A DNA stretch of 64,000 nt, taken from DATLGB01 sp963740765. GTDB lineage: Bacteria > Actinomycetota > Thermoleophilia > Solirubrobacterales > Solirubrobacteraceae. Below, in pieces: positions 34,036 through 42,237 of the stretch. Positions within the stretch are counted from its first letter, which is position 1. Each line of letters starts with the position of its first letter. The notes under the pieces are model-generated. The model made no database searches. It saw only the letters and a list, made by a program, of their open reading frames with translations, and had not been told where the DNA came from. The translations under genes and the position numbers were made by a program. The stretch lies in assembly GCA_963740765.1 (NCBI GenBank), contig CAVUFN010000008.1, positions 1 to 64,000 on the forward strand, in the 5' to 3' direction.

Positions 34036-35807
34036 ATCGCTGTGGGCGTGTGCACCACCTTGCGCACCTTGCCCTTGCCGTACATGTGCACGCCGCAGGG
34101 CAGGCACGGATCGAACGAGTGGACCGCGCGCATGATGTCGATGCCCTTGAAGTCGTCCGGGCCGTTCTCCTCGAAGATCGGCGTGTTCTGGACGGCGTCC
34201 TCGTAGGGCCCCGGCGTCCCGTGCAGGTCGCGGCCGTTGGCGTTCCACGGCGTCGGCGGGTACGGCTGGTAGTTGGCGATCTTGCCGTCGCGGATGACCA
34301 TGTGATGGCTGAGCACGCCGCGGGCGGCCTCGTGGAAGCCGACCGACACGGCCTCCTCGGGGACGGTGAAGTCGTTCCAGGACTTCGTCCGCCCGGCCCG
34401 CACCTCGACCTGCGCCTTCTCGAGGTTGTAGAGCCCCACCAGCGCCGAGTAGGCCTGGTGATAGGTCCGCGCGCGCTGGCGCTCGATCGCGTTGGACCAC
34501 TTCGGGATCTTCCACTCGAGCTCCATCTCGGGCATGAAGCCGGTCTTGGGCAGCACCATCTTGATCGACTCGCCCGTCGCCTTGAGGAAGCCGAGGTCGA
34601 CCTTGCCGGCCTTGGCCGTCACCCACTGGCGCGCGAACGGGCCGCCGCCGGTGTCGGAGGCGACGAACGTGTCGTTGCGCTTGTCGTACATGCGCGCCGA
34701 GTTGACCCACGTGTACTTGTCCGCGAAGTCGCGCGCCTGCGGCTTGGGCAGCGTCACCTTGTTCCACGGGTGGCGCTCGTCGACCGGGTTGCCCAGCGGG
34801 TCCTTGGTCACGAACGGCTGCTCCTTGCCGGCCCAGTCGTCGTGGTACGAGGAACCCATCAGGATCCGGATCGCCAGGTTGATCTCGACGAGGTCGGTGG
34901 TGATCAGCTCGCCGTCGAACACGAGGCCGGGCGTCACGAACCGCGCGTTGCCCCACTCGTTCATGTTCGCGTACCTGTAGTCGACCACCTCGGGGTCGTC
35001 GAAGGCGCCCCAGCAGATCAGGTCCGTGCGGCGGTAGCCGACCTGCTCGTACCCCGGCAGCGCCTCGTAGAAGAAGTCGTAGAGGTCGTCGTGCATGGGC
35101 ACGGTGCGCTTGCAGTAGTCCATGTAGCGCATCAGGCGCACGTAGTACTCCGTCAGCGTCTGCTGCGTGATGTCCGCGCTGCAGCCGCCCGGCAGGATCG
35201 TCGACGGGTGCGTGTGCCGGCCGCCGAACAGGCAGTACATCTCGCGCGTGTACCGGGCCACCTGCAACGTCTCCAGGTAGAACTCGCCCGTGAACGCGTT
35301 CAGCGCCCGCATGATGTCGGCGATCGTCTTGTAGCCGTGGATGTCGGCGTGCGGCGAGGGCGTGTTCTCCGCCTTGGTCAGGACCGCCGGGTTGGTCTCC
35401 TTGACCATCTGCTCGGAGTAGTCCACGTTGGCCATGCAGTCGTTGTAGATCGCATGGTCGAACATGAAGTCCGCGGACTCCGCGAGGTTGAACGCGTAGT
35501 CGCCGAGCTTGGGCGGCTTGACGCCGTAGGCCATGTTCTGGTTGAGGCAGCTGCACGTGCAGTGGTTGTCACCGCAGATGCCGCAGATCCGGCTCGTGAT
35601 GAAGTGCGCGTCGCGCGGGTCGATGCCCTTCATGAAGATGTCGAAGCCGCGGAACAGCATCGACGTCGAGTAGCACTTCAGCACCTGCTGGTTGGTGAAG
35701 TCGATCTCCGTGTGGATGCCCAGCGACCCGACGATCCGGGTGACGGGATCCCACGACATCTCCTTGACGACGACCTTCTGGTCGCGGGGTGTGTCCGTGA
35801 CGGCCAT
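34029..35807 (-). CDS. hhyL: [NiFe] hydrogenase large subunit, group 1h/5 (high-affinity)
   Basis: 592 residues. The nickel site is formed by two Cys in RICGICGDNH (C75, C78) and two in DPCLPCGVH (566-574). An 18-residue tail after His574 is the peptide removed by the maturation protease. The L1 context (GDNHCTCSCLNQNMAYGVKPP) matches the actinobacterial hydrogenases that oxidise atmospheric H2. It binds the Ni-Fe(CN)2CO cofactor and pairs with the small subunit 19 bp upstream. ATG 35807 is used; upstream in-frame sequence is not conserved-looking. Confidence 0.95.
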   Translation of the reverse strand: MAVTDTPRDQKVVVKEMSWDPVTRIVGSLGIHTEIDFTNQQVLKCYSTSMLFRGFDIFMKGIDPRDAHFITSRICGICGDNHCTCSCLNQNMAYGVKPPKLGDYAFNLAESADFMFDHAIYNDCMANVDYSEQMVKETNPAVLTKAENTPSPHADIHGYKTIADIMRALNAFTGEFYLETLQVARYTREMYCLFGGRHTHPSTILPGGCSADITQQTLTEYYVRLMRYMDYCKRTVPMHDDLYDFFYEALPGYEQVGYRRTDLICWGAFDDPEVVDYRYANMNEWGNARFVTPGLVFDGELITTDLVEINLAIRILMGSSYHDDWAGKEQPFVTKDPLGNPVDERHPWNKVTLPKPQARDFADKYTWVNSARMYDKRNDTFVASDTGGGPFARQWVTAKAGKVDLGFLKATGESIKMVLPKTGFMPEMELEWKIPKWSNAIERQRARTYHQAYSALVGLYNLEKAQVEVRAGRTKSWNDFTVPEEAVSVGFHEAARGVLSHHMVIRDGKIANYQPYPPTPWNANGRDLHGTPGPYEDAVQNTPIFEENGPDDFKGIDIMRAVHSFDPCLPCGVHMYGKGKVRKVVHTPTAMC

Positions 35808-35826
35808 GTGATCTCGTTCTCCCTCT

Positions 35827-36888
35827 CTACCAGCGCTTCTGGTAGCCCGTTGTGAGCTCGGCACGGTTGTGCCGCCACTCGGGCTCGTGGTCAAACTTCT
35901 TGGTGATGGAGCGGTTGCGGCCCCAGCGCAGCAGCGGCCCGTAGGTGAACTTCGCGAGGTTCGAGGAGAGCTTCGCGTTCGGGTCCTCGTCCATGAACGG
36001 CATGTACTTGTCGGGGAAGCCCGGCATCGTGCAGGCCATGCAGATCCCGCCCACGTTCGGGCAGCCGCCGACGCCGCTCTGCCAGCCGCGCAGCGGCACG
36101 TTGCACTTGACCACCGGGCCCTTGCAGCCCAGCTTGACCAGGCAGCGGTGGTCCGAGCCGTACTCCGTGGCGAAGTTGCCGGACTCGTAGAACGCCGCGC
36201 GGTTGCAGCTCTCGTGCGCGGTGCGGCCGAACAGGCTCACGGGCCGGCCGGCATCGTCGAGCTCGGGCACCGGCGCCATCCCCGCCAGCGCGAACACGAG
36301 GTGCATGAGCATCTCGGTCATGTTGTCCGGCTGGGCGGGGCAGCCCGGGATGTTGACGATCGGGATGCCGGCCTTGGACTTCCAGTTCCAGCCCAGGTAG
36401 TCGCGGATGCCCATGGCGCCCGTCGGGTTGTTGCGCATGGCGGGGATGCCGCCGTAGGTCGCGCAGGTGCCGACGGCGACGACGGCGGCAGCCTTGTCGG
36501 AGAGCCGGTCGACCCAGTCGTTGACGGGGATCGGCTGGCCCGTCACGCGATCGGCGCCGAAGCCCGTCCAGTGCCCGTCGCCGTTGATCTTCTCGTTGCC
36601 GAGCGCACCCTCGATCACGAGGACGAACGGGTCGAGCTTGCCGGCCTCGGCGTCGTACCAGGCCTGGATGTACTCCTCGCCGACCTCGTAGGCGAGCACC
36701 TGGTTGTGCACGACGACCCTGGGCATGCCGGGGATCGCGCCCGTGATGATGTCCTCGAGGCTCGGGTTGGTGGCCGAGGTCATCGCGACGGAGTCCCCCT
36801 CGCAGGAGAGACCGACGGTGATCCACAGGACGTGGGCCGTGATCGCCTCGGTCTCCGCCTGATTGGGTACGAATTCGATCGCCGCCAT
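35827..36888 (-). CDS. hhyS: [NiFe] hydrogenase small subunit, group 1h/5
   Basis: A 353-residue Fe-S subunit with no Tat signal, so the enzyme is cytoplasmic-facing. The proximal cluster site reads SCEGDS, with Cys29 and Asp32 in place of the usual second Cys, plus Cys142 (VGTCATYGG) and Cys183 (IPGCPAQPDN). A 3Cys-1Asp ligation is the mark of the oxygen-insensitive actinobacterial-type hydrogenase. Medial and distal cluster Cys follow (HESCNR, CLVKLGCKG, GGCPNVGGICMAC). It passes electrons from the Ni-Fe site to the partner proteins. It lies 18 bp after hypE. Confidence 0.95.
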   Translation of the reverse strand: MAAIEFVPNQAETEAITAHVLWITVGLSCEGDSVAMTSATNPSLEDIITGAIPGMPRVVVHNQVLAYEVGEEYIQAWYDAEAGKLDPFVLVIEGALGNEKINGDGHWTGFGADRVTGQPIPVNDWVDRLSDKAAAVVAVGTCATYGGIPAMRNNPTGAMGIRDYLGWNWKSKAGIPIVNIPGCPAQPDNMTEMLMHLVFALAGMAPVPELDDAGRPVSLFGRTAHESCNRAAFYESGNFATEYGSDHRCLVKLGCKGPVVKCNVPLRGWQSGVGGCPNVGGICMACTMPGFPDKYMPFMDEDPNAKLSSNLAKFTYGPLLRWGRNRSITKKFDHEPEWRHNRAELTTGYQKRW

Positions 36889-36906
36889 CTCTCCCTCTCC
36901 TCTCGT

Positions 36907-37956
36907 TCAGCAGATCCGCGGGAGCGGATCGCCGACCAGTTGGTCCATCACCCGTTTGCCGCCGAACGCCGTCTGCACGAGCACGGTGCCGGGCGGGTCC
37001 GTCCTGACCTCGCCGATGTCTGCCGCCTGCGGTCCCAGCGCTGCGAGGGCCGCGTCCGCGTGCTCGGGCGCGACCGCCACCACGAAGACGCCCTCGTTGG
37101 CGACGTGCATGGGGTCGATCCCGAGGATCTCGCTCGCGCCCGCCACCGCCGGGTGGACGGGCACGTTGCCCTCCTGGATGAGCATGGCGACGCCGCTGGC
37201 GCGCGCCAGCTCGTTGAGCACCGAGGCGACGCCACCGCGCGTGGCGTCGCGCAGGCACCGGACCCCCGGGCCGGCCGCATCGAGCAGCGCGTCCACCTGC
37301 GGCCAGAGCGGCTTGGTGTCCGACTCGATCTCCGCGCCGAGGTCGAACTCCCCGCGGGCGAGCATGATCGCCGTGCCGTGGTCCCCGATGCGATCCGAGA
37401 CGAGCAGGCGATCGCCCGGACGCAGCGCGGACGGGGACAGCTGCGCCCGGTGGTCGCGGTGACCGATGCCGGTCGTGGTGACGTACATGCCGTCGCACTT
37501 GCCGCGTTCGACGACCTTGGTGTCCCCGGTGACGATGCGCACGCCGGCGTGCTCGGCGGCGCGGGCGATCGCGTCGACCTCGCGCCGCAGGACGTCGGCC
37601 TCGAGGCCCTCCTCGAGGATCAGGGCGAGGCTGAGCGCCAGCGGCCGGGCGCCGCCCATCGCGACGTCGTTGACCGTCCCGTTGACGGCCAGCTCCCCGA
37701 TCGAGCCGCCGGGGAAGACGAGCGGCTTGACGACGAAGGCATCCGTGGTGATCACGAGGTCGCCGACCGTCGCGGCGTCGGCCAGCTCGTCCATCCCGAA
37801 GGCCGGGGCGAGGACGCCCTCGATGAGGCCGTTGGTGGCCTTGCCGCCCGCACCGTGCGCCATGGTGATGCGCGCGTCGCGGAACTTCGCCTGCTTGGCG
37901 CGGGTCTTCTCGATGATCCCGAGGATGCGCTCCTCGCGGTCGATGGCGGTGCTCAT
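36907..37956 (-). CDS. hypE: Hydrogenase maturation protein HypE
   Basis: A 349-residue PurM-like enzyme that dehydrates a thiocarbamate on its C-terminal Cys to a thiocyanate, the cyanide donor. AHGAGGKATNGLI near residue 35 and GDTKVVERGK, DATRGGVASVLNEL match the family. The essential C-terminal motif PRIC ends the protein. ATG 37956 overlaps the hypD stop (ATGA). Confidence 0.97.
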   Translation of the reverse strand: MSTAIDREERILGIIEKTRAKQAKFRDARITMAHGAGGKATNGLIEGVLAPAFGMDELADAATVGDLVITTDAFVVKPLVFPGGSIGELAVNGTVNDVAMGGARPLALSLALILEEGLEADVLRREVDAIARAAEHAGVRIVTGDTKVVERGKCDGMYVTTTGIGHRDHRAQLSPSALRPGDRLLVSDRIGDHGTAIMLARGEFDLGAEIESDTKPLWPQVDALLDAAGPGVRCLRDATRGGVASVLNELARASGVAMLIQEGNVPVHPAVAGASEILGIDPMHVANEGVFVVAVAPEHADAALAALGPQAADIGEVRTDPPGTVLVQTAFGGKRVMDQLVGDPLPRIC

Positions 37957-39068
37957 ACGACCTCGCGCTCCCGCGCGAAGCGGCCGTAGTTGTAGTACGC
38001 GGCGCAGGCGCCCTCGCTGGAGACCATGCACGTCCCGATCGGGCGCTCCGGCGTGCAGGCCGTTCCGAACACCTTGCACTCGAAGGGCTTGATGACGCCC
38101 TTGAGGACCTCACCGCACTGGCACGCCTTGGGATCGGCGACGCGCACGTTGGGGACGGTCCAGCGCAGTTCGGCGTCGAACTCCGCGTACGCGTCGGAGA
38201 GCCGGAGGCCGGAGTGCGAGATGAAGCCCAGTCCGCGCCACTCGAAGTGGGGCCGCAGCGCGAACACCTCCTGCATGACCTGCAGCGCCTTCGGGTTGCC
38301 CTCGTAGGGGACGACGCGGCCGTACTGGTTCTCCACCTCGCGGCGGCCGTCGTCGAGCTGGCGCAGGATCATCAGGACCGACTGCAGGATGTCCACGGGC
38401 TCGAAGCCGGACACGACGATGGGCTTGCCGTAGTCGCGCGGGATGAACTCGAACGGCCGGGCGCCGACCACGGTGGAGACGTGGCCCGGGCCGACGAAGC
38501 CGTCCAGGCGCAGATCGGGCGAGTCGAGCAGCGCGCGCAGCGGCGGCACGATCGTCACGTGGTTGCACATGCAGCTGAAGTTCGTGATGCCCTCGGCGCG
38601 GGCGCGCATCAGCGTCAGCGCGGTGGACGGGGCGGTGGTCTCGAAGCCGATCGCGAAGAAGATGACCTGGCGGTCGGGATTGGCCCTGGCGATCCGCAGC
38701 GCGTCCAGCGGCGAGTAGACCATGCGGATGTCGGCGCCCGCGGCCTTGGCCTCGAGGAAGGAGCCGTCCGAGCCGGGCACGCGCATCATGTCGCCGAAGC
38801 AGGTGAAGATGACGCCGTCCTGCCGGGCGAGCGCGATGCCGTCGTCCACGCGTCCCATCGGGATCACGCACACCGGGCAGCCGGGGCCGTGCACGAGCTC
38901 GACGTTGGCCGGCAGCAGGTCGTCGATCCCGTACTTGTAGATCGAGTGCGTGTGCCCGCCGCACACCTCCATGAGCTTGTAGTGGCGGCCGGGCTCGACC
39001 GCCGCGAGGATCTCCCCGGCGAGGACCTGGCCGATGTCGGCGTCGCGGTACTCGTCGACGTACTTCAT
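37953..39068 (-). CDS. hypD: Hydrogenase maturation protein HypD
   Basis: A 371-residue Fe-S protein that with HypC forms the scaffold for Fe(CN)2CO assembly. The conserved Cys motifs are EVCGGHTHSIYKYG, HGPGCPVCV, SCMCNHVT and, near the C-terminus, CQCGEVLKG with later Cys for the [4Fe-4S] cluster. Normal family length. ATG 39068 overlaps the previous stop (ATGA). Confidence 0.97.
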   Translation of the reverse strand: MKYVDEYRDADIGQVLAGEILAAVEPGRHYKLMEVCGGHTHSIYKYGIDDLLPANVELVHGPGCPVCVIPMGRVDDGIALARQDGVIFTCFGDMMRVPGSDGSFLEAKAAGADIRMVYSPLDALRIARANPDRQVIFFAIGFETTAPSTALTLMRARAEGITNFSCMCNHVTIVPPLRALLDSPDLRLDGFVGPGHVSTVVGARPFEFIPRDYGKPIVVSGFEPVDILQSVLMILRQLDDGRREVENQYGRVVPYEGNPKALQVMQEVFALRPHFEWRGLGFISHSGLRLSDAYAEFDAELRWTVPNVRVADPKACQCGEVLKGVIKPFECKVFGTACTPERPIGTCMVSSEGACAAYYNYGRFAREREVV

Positions 39069-39304
39069 AGGCGCAGCAACGCCGTTCCCGCGTGCACGAG
39101 CAGCGTGTCGCCCACCGTCGCGTCGACCAGCGCGATCTCGACGGACTGGCGCTCGCCGTCCGGCCCTTCGCAGAGGGCCAGCGCGCGATCCGTGTCGACG
39201 AGCACGACCGTCATCGGGCAGCCCTCGTCGGAGCAGGTGATGCAGTGGAATCGGTCTCGCTCGTCGGGACTCGCAAGCTCGTCCCTCTGTGCGACGTCAC
39301 TCAC
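39065..39304 (-). CDS. HypC/HupF-like protein with an N-terminal Cys/His extension
   Basis: 79 residues. The body (VVLVDTDRALALCEGPDGE to VGDTLLVHAGTALLRL) is HypC/HupF-like, including the closing LVHAGTAL. The Cys-starting N-terminus of real HypC is replaced by a longer segment with FHCITCSDEGCPM (three Cys, one His). It may be a specialised chaperone or a cofactor-binding partner of HypC. It overlaps hypC and hypD by 4 bp each. Confidence 0.75.
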   Translation of the reverse strand: MSDVAQRDELASPDERDRFHCITCSDEGCPMTVVLVDTDRALALCEGPDGERQSVEIALVDATVGDTLLVHAGTALLRL

Positions 39305-39579
39305 TCGATCACCGACGCCTTCAGCTCTTCCAACTCGGCCTCGTAGTCCTGACCCATGCCCTGGAGCATCTTCAGCGTGGCCTCCGCCTCCGCCTCGTCG
39401 ACGAGCGACAGCGCGAAGCCTACGTGGATGAGCACCCAGTCCCCCGGCCCGGCGCTGACCCCGTCCGCGTCGAGCAGGCCGATGTTGACGTTGCGCCGCA
39501 CGCCGGCCACGTCGACGAGGGCGAGGCGGTTCGCCTCGTCAACCACTTCGATGACCCTGCCGGGGATTGCCAAGCACAC
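39301..39579 (-). CDS. hypC: Hydrogenase maturation chaperone HypC
   Basis: 92 residues. The N-terminus VCLAIPGRVIEV (initiator Met from GTG, then the essential Cys2) is the HypC hallmark. The C-terminal region has GDWVLIHVGFALSLVDE. HypC carries the Fe(CN)2CO group from HypD to the large subunit. GTG 39579 is fixed by Cys2 and by GGAGG 6 nt upstream. It is the first gene of the minus-strand hydrogenase operon. Confidence 0.95.
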   Translation of the reverse strand: MCLAIPGRVIEVVDEANRLALVDVAGVRRNVNIGLLDADGVSAGPGDWVLIHVGFALSLVDEAEAEATLKMLQGMGQDYEAELEELKASVIE

Positions 39580-39652
39580 GTCAACCTCCGGTCTACTCCT
39601 CACCGCCCGAGGGCACAAGGGCCTTGACCGATGTGATCCACTGACGTGTGGA
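39580..39652. promoter_or_regulatory. Divergent promoter region of the hydrogenase operon and a GntR gene
   Basis: 73 bp. On the minus strand, TTGTGC, a 17-bp spacer and TAGACC lie ahead of the hypC ribosome-binding site, a weak -35/-10 candidate with a very short leader. TCCAC-N6-GTGGA (39636-39651) just before the GntR-family ATG is a small dyad that could be its operator. Confidence 0.35.
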
Positions 39653-40324
39653 ATGCCAGTTCCTGACGAGAGGGGAACCGTCCGCCGCGAGTTGTTGAAG
39701 GACAGCGCCTACGTGACGCTGTGCGACGCGATCGTCACCGGAACCCTGGCGCCGGGCGAGATGCTGCACGACGACGAGCTGTGTTCGTGGCTCGGTTTGA
39801 GCCGTACCCCGGTGCGCGGCGCGCTCGCGCGGCTCGAGGGGGAGGGGCTCGTCAAGACCCAGCCACAGCGGTTCACCCGCGTGTCCACGATCGACCCGGG
39901 GGACGCCCGGGCGCTGTTCCAGGTGATCGCCTCCCTGCACGCGCTCGCCGCCGAGCTCGCCGTGCCCGAGCTTGGCGCGGAGGCGCTCTTCGCCCTGCGC
40001 ACCCACAACGATCGCCACATCGCGGCGCTGACCGCCCGGAACCCCCGCGTCACCTGGGAGTCCGACGATCACTTCCACTCGGTGTTCGTGGACGGCTGCG
40101 GGAACCCCGACCTCCAGCGCGTGATCGACGGGCTCGCCCCGCGCCTGCACCGCCTCGAGATGCTCCACGCCGGACCACTGCCCGGCCGCCGCGCGCTCGC
40201 CCAGCACGAGGCGGTCCTGGCCCGTGCCGCCGCCGGCGACGCCGAGCGGACCGCCTCCGCCACGCGCGAGCACTGGCTCTCGGTCGGAGCGCTCATCGAG
40301 CGCGCGCTCGTCAGCCCGAACTGA
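39653..40324 (+). CDS. GntR-family transcriptional regulator (FadR/FCD type)
   Basis: 223 residues. An N-terminal winged helix (about 15-75: ELCSWLGLSRTPVRGALARLEGEGLV) is followed by an all-helical FCD ligand domain with metal-site residues (D in HNDRH, H in FHSVF, later H). FCD regulators respond to small carboxylates. It is divergent from hypC, so it may regulate the hydrogenase operon, but it could equally serve the fatty-acid-type genes downstream. Start ATG 39653. Confidence 0.85.
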   Translation: MPVPDERGTVRRELLKDSAYVTLCDAIVTGTLAPGEMLHDDELCSWLGLSRTPVRGALARLEGEGLVKTQPQRFTRVSTIDPGDARALFQVIASLHALAAELAVPELGAEALFALRTHNDRHIAALTARNPRVTWESDDHFHSVFVDGCGNPDLQRVIDGLAPRLHRLEMLHAGPLPGRRALAQHEAVLARAAAGDAERTASATREHWLSVGALIERALVSPN

Positions 40325-40333
40325 GCGGTCCGG

Positions 40334-41050
40334 TCAGCAGGCGCTGGCCGCGTCGAAGTCCCGGAGGGCGCGCTGGGCGTCGGGTGAGTCGAACAGCTCG
40401 ACGCACAGGCGCTCCTCACGGTCCATGGCCTCGTCCAGCAGCGTGCCCCAGCGGGCGTTGAGCAGCTGCTTGGTCGAGGCGACGGCCGTGCGGGAGGTCG
40501 CCGCGATCTCGGCCTCCCACGCGGCGATGGCGGCGTCGAGGTCGTCGGTGCGGGTCCCGAAGCCGCGGTCGGCCATCCACCGGGCGTCCTTCTCCGCGCC
40601 GGTGAGCAGCAGCTCGCGGGCGGCGGACTCGCCGAGGACGTGCGGGATGAACAGCGACCCGGCGTTGCTCATCACGAAGCCGATCCGGACCTCGGGGGTG
40701 AGGAAGCGCGAGCGGTCGGTGAACAGCCGAGCGTCGCAGGAGCAGGCGAACTCGAAGGCCCCGCCGACGCAGACGCCGTCGATCGCGCACAGGACGGGCA
40801 GGGGGGAGGCGAGCACGACGCGGGTCAGGCGCTGGAAGGCCGCGATCGTCTGCGCCCACGTCTCCTTGGTGGAGGCGAGGGCAGCGTGGAGATCGTCGCC
40901 GGCGGAGAAGTGCCCGCCCGCGCCGCGCAGGACGATCGTGCGCTCGCGCTCGTCCGCGCCGGCCGTTTCGATGCGGTCGGCGATCGCGGTCATCGTGTCC
41001 AGGTCCCAGGCGTTGAGCCGGTCCTGGCGGTCCCAGGTGATGGTGGTCAT
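40334..41050 (-). CDS. Enoyl-CoA hydratase/isomerase family protein
   Basis: A 238-residue crotonase-fold enzyme. RGAGGHFSAGDDLHAAL forms the first oxyanion-hole strand and IDGVCVGGAFEFACSCD the second; SRFLTPEVRIGFV follows. The second catalytic Glu of hydratases is not clearly placed, so it may be an isomerase, hydrolase or hydratase. ATG 41050 overlaps the ligase gene upstream (ATGA), suggesting they act on the same acyl-CoA. Confidence 0.85.
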   Translation of the reverse strand: MTTITWDRQDRLNAWDLDTMTAIADRIETAGADERERTIVLRGAGGHFSAGDDLHAALASTKETWAQTIAAFQRLTRVVLASPLPVLCAIDGVCVGGAFEFACSCDARLFTDRSRFLTPEVRIGFVMSNAGSLFIPHVLGESAARELLLTGAEKDARWMADRGFGTRTDDLDAAIAAWEAEIAATSRTAVASTKQLLNARWGTLLDEAMDREERLCVELFDSPDAQRALRDFDAASAC

Positions 41051-42237
41051 GGGCGGCGCTCCACGAGTGGGGTCTTGTGTTCGGAGACGGGCAAGGTCCC
41101 GGCATCCAATCGCACCACTTCGAAGGCTGCGCCGAGGCTGGTGCGCAGCTCGCGGCCGAGGGTGCTCACGTCGGCCTCCGTCTCGATCTCCAGGCGCAGC
41201 GGCGGGGCGATCGGGTCGCCCGTCGCGATCACCCGCCAGCGGCCGAGGTGGCCGACCCGCGCGCCGATCGCGGACGGGTAGACGTTGACGGCCTGGACGC
41301 GCAGCATGTCGTCGCGGCGGCCGGTGATGCGAATGCGCGGGGTGTCGCGCCCGCACGCGCACGGTGACGTCCACACCTCGGCGAGGTCGCCGGAGCGGTA
41401 GCGCAGCAGTGGCGAGGCCTCGCGCTGGAGGTGCGTCCACACCAGCTCGCCGGAGGCGCCGTCCTCGAGCGGCAGCGGCGCGGCCGTGTCCGGGTCGATC
41501 AGCTCGAGGACCGCGTGGTCGAGGCAGGTCAGGTGCAGCCCGTCGCCGCGCCCGCACTCGCCGCCCATGGTCGACCAGACGTCGCTCATGCCGAAGGTGT
41601 CGCTGACCGTCGCGCCCCAGGCCTGCTCGATCTCCGCGCGCACGGCGGCCAGGCCCGCCCCGGGCTCGCCGGCGGTGACGATGTGACGCAGGCCGGCCGG
41701 CGGCGCGCCGCCGGCCTGCGCGGCCAGGTAGGCGGGGTAGGAGAGCGTGCTGAACAGCGCGGTGATGCCGAGCGGCCCGATCAGGTCCAGCAGCCGCCTG
41801 GACTGGCCGACGCCGACCGGCACGACCGTCGCCCCGCTCGACTCCAGCGCCATGTGGTCGGCGATCCCGCCGGCATAGAGGGCGTAGTTGAGGCAGTGGG
41901 CGACGAGGTCGTCGGCGCGCAGGCCGGCGATGGCGAACGCGGCCCCGCCCACCCGTGAGTTGGCCTCGTGGTCGGCACGCGTGAGCCCGATCGCCACCGG
42001 GTCGCCCGTCGTCCCGCTGGTGACGTGCATGCGCACGAGGTCGGCGCGGTCCGCGCACAGGTGGTCTCCGAACGGCGGCCGGGCGCGCTGGTCGGCGCGC
42101 AGCTCCTCCTTGGTCAGGAAGGGGATCCGCCGCAGGTCGGCGACCGTGCGGATCTCGTCGCCGCCGAGGCGCTCGCGGTAGAACGGGGAGCGCCGCAGGC
42201 GCGCGACCTGCTCGACGAGCAGGACGTCGTCGGTCAA
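41047..42237 (-). CDS. Phenylacetate-CoA-ligase-like (PaaK-type) adenylate-forming enzyme
   Basis: 396 residues of the adenylate-forming superfamily. The N-terminus (LRRSPFYRERLGG, RIPFLTKEELR) and the P-loop HVTSGTTGDPVAIGLT are PaaK-like. Later motifs are DTFGMSDVW, YRSGDLAEV and GRRDDMLRVQAVNVYP. It would activate an aryl or alkyl acid to its CoA thioester. It is about 40 residues shorter than typical PaaK. The start is TTG 42237, overlapping the ftsH stop (TTGA), so it sits in the ftsH transcription unit. Confidence 0.85.
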   Translation of the reverse strand: MTDDVLLVEQVARLRRSPFYRERLGGDEIRTVADLRRIPFLTKEELRADQRARPPFGDHLCADRADLVRMHVTSGTTGDPVAIGLTRADHEANSRVGGAAFAIAGLRADDLVAHCLNYALYAGGIADHMALESSGATVVPVGVGQSRRLLDLIGPLGITALFSTLSYPAYLAAQAGGAPPAGLRHIVTAGEPGAGLAAVRAEIEQAWGATVSDTFGMSDVWSTMGGECGRGDGLHLTCLDHAVLELIDPDTAAPLPLEDGASGELVWTHLQREASPLLRYRSGDLAEVWTSPCACGRDTPRIRITGRRDDMLRVQAVNVYPSAIGARVGHLGRWRVIATGDPIAPPLRLEIETEADVSTLGRELRTSLGAAFEVVRLDAGTLPVSEHKTPLVERRP

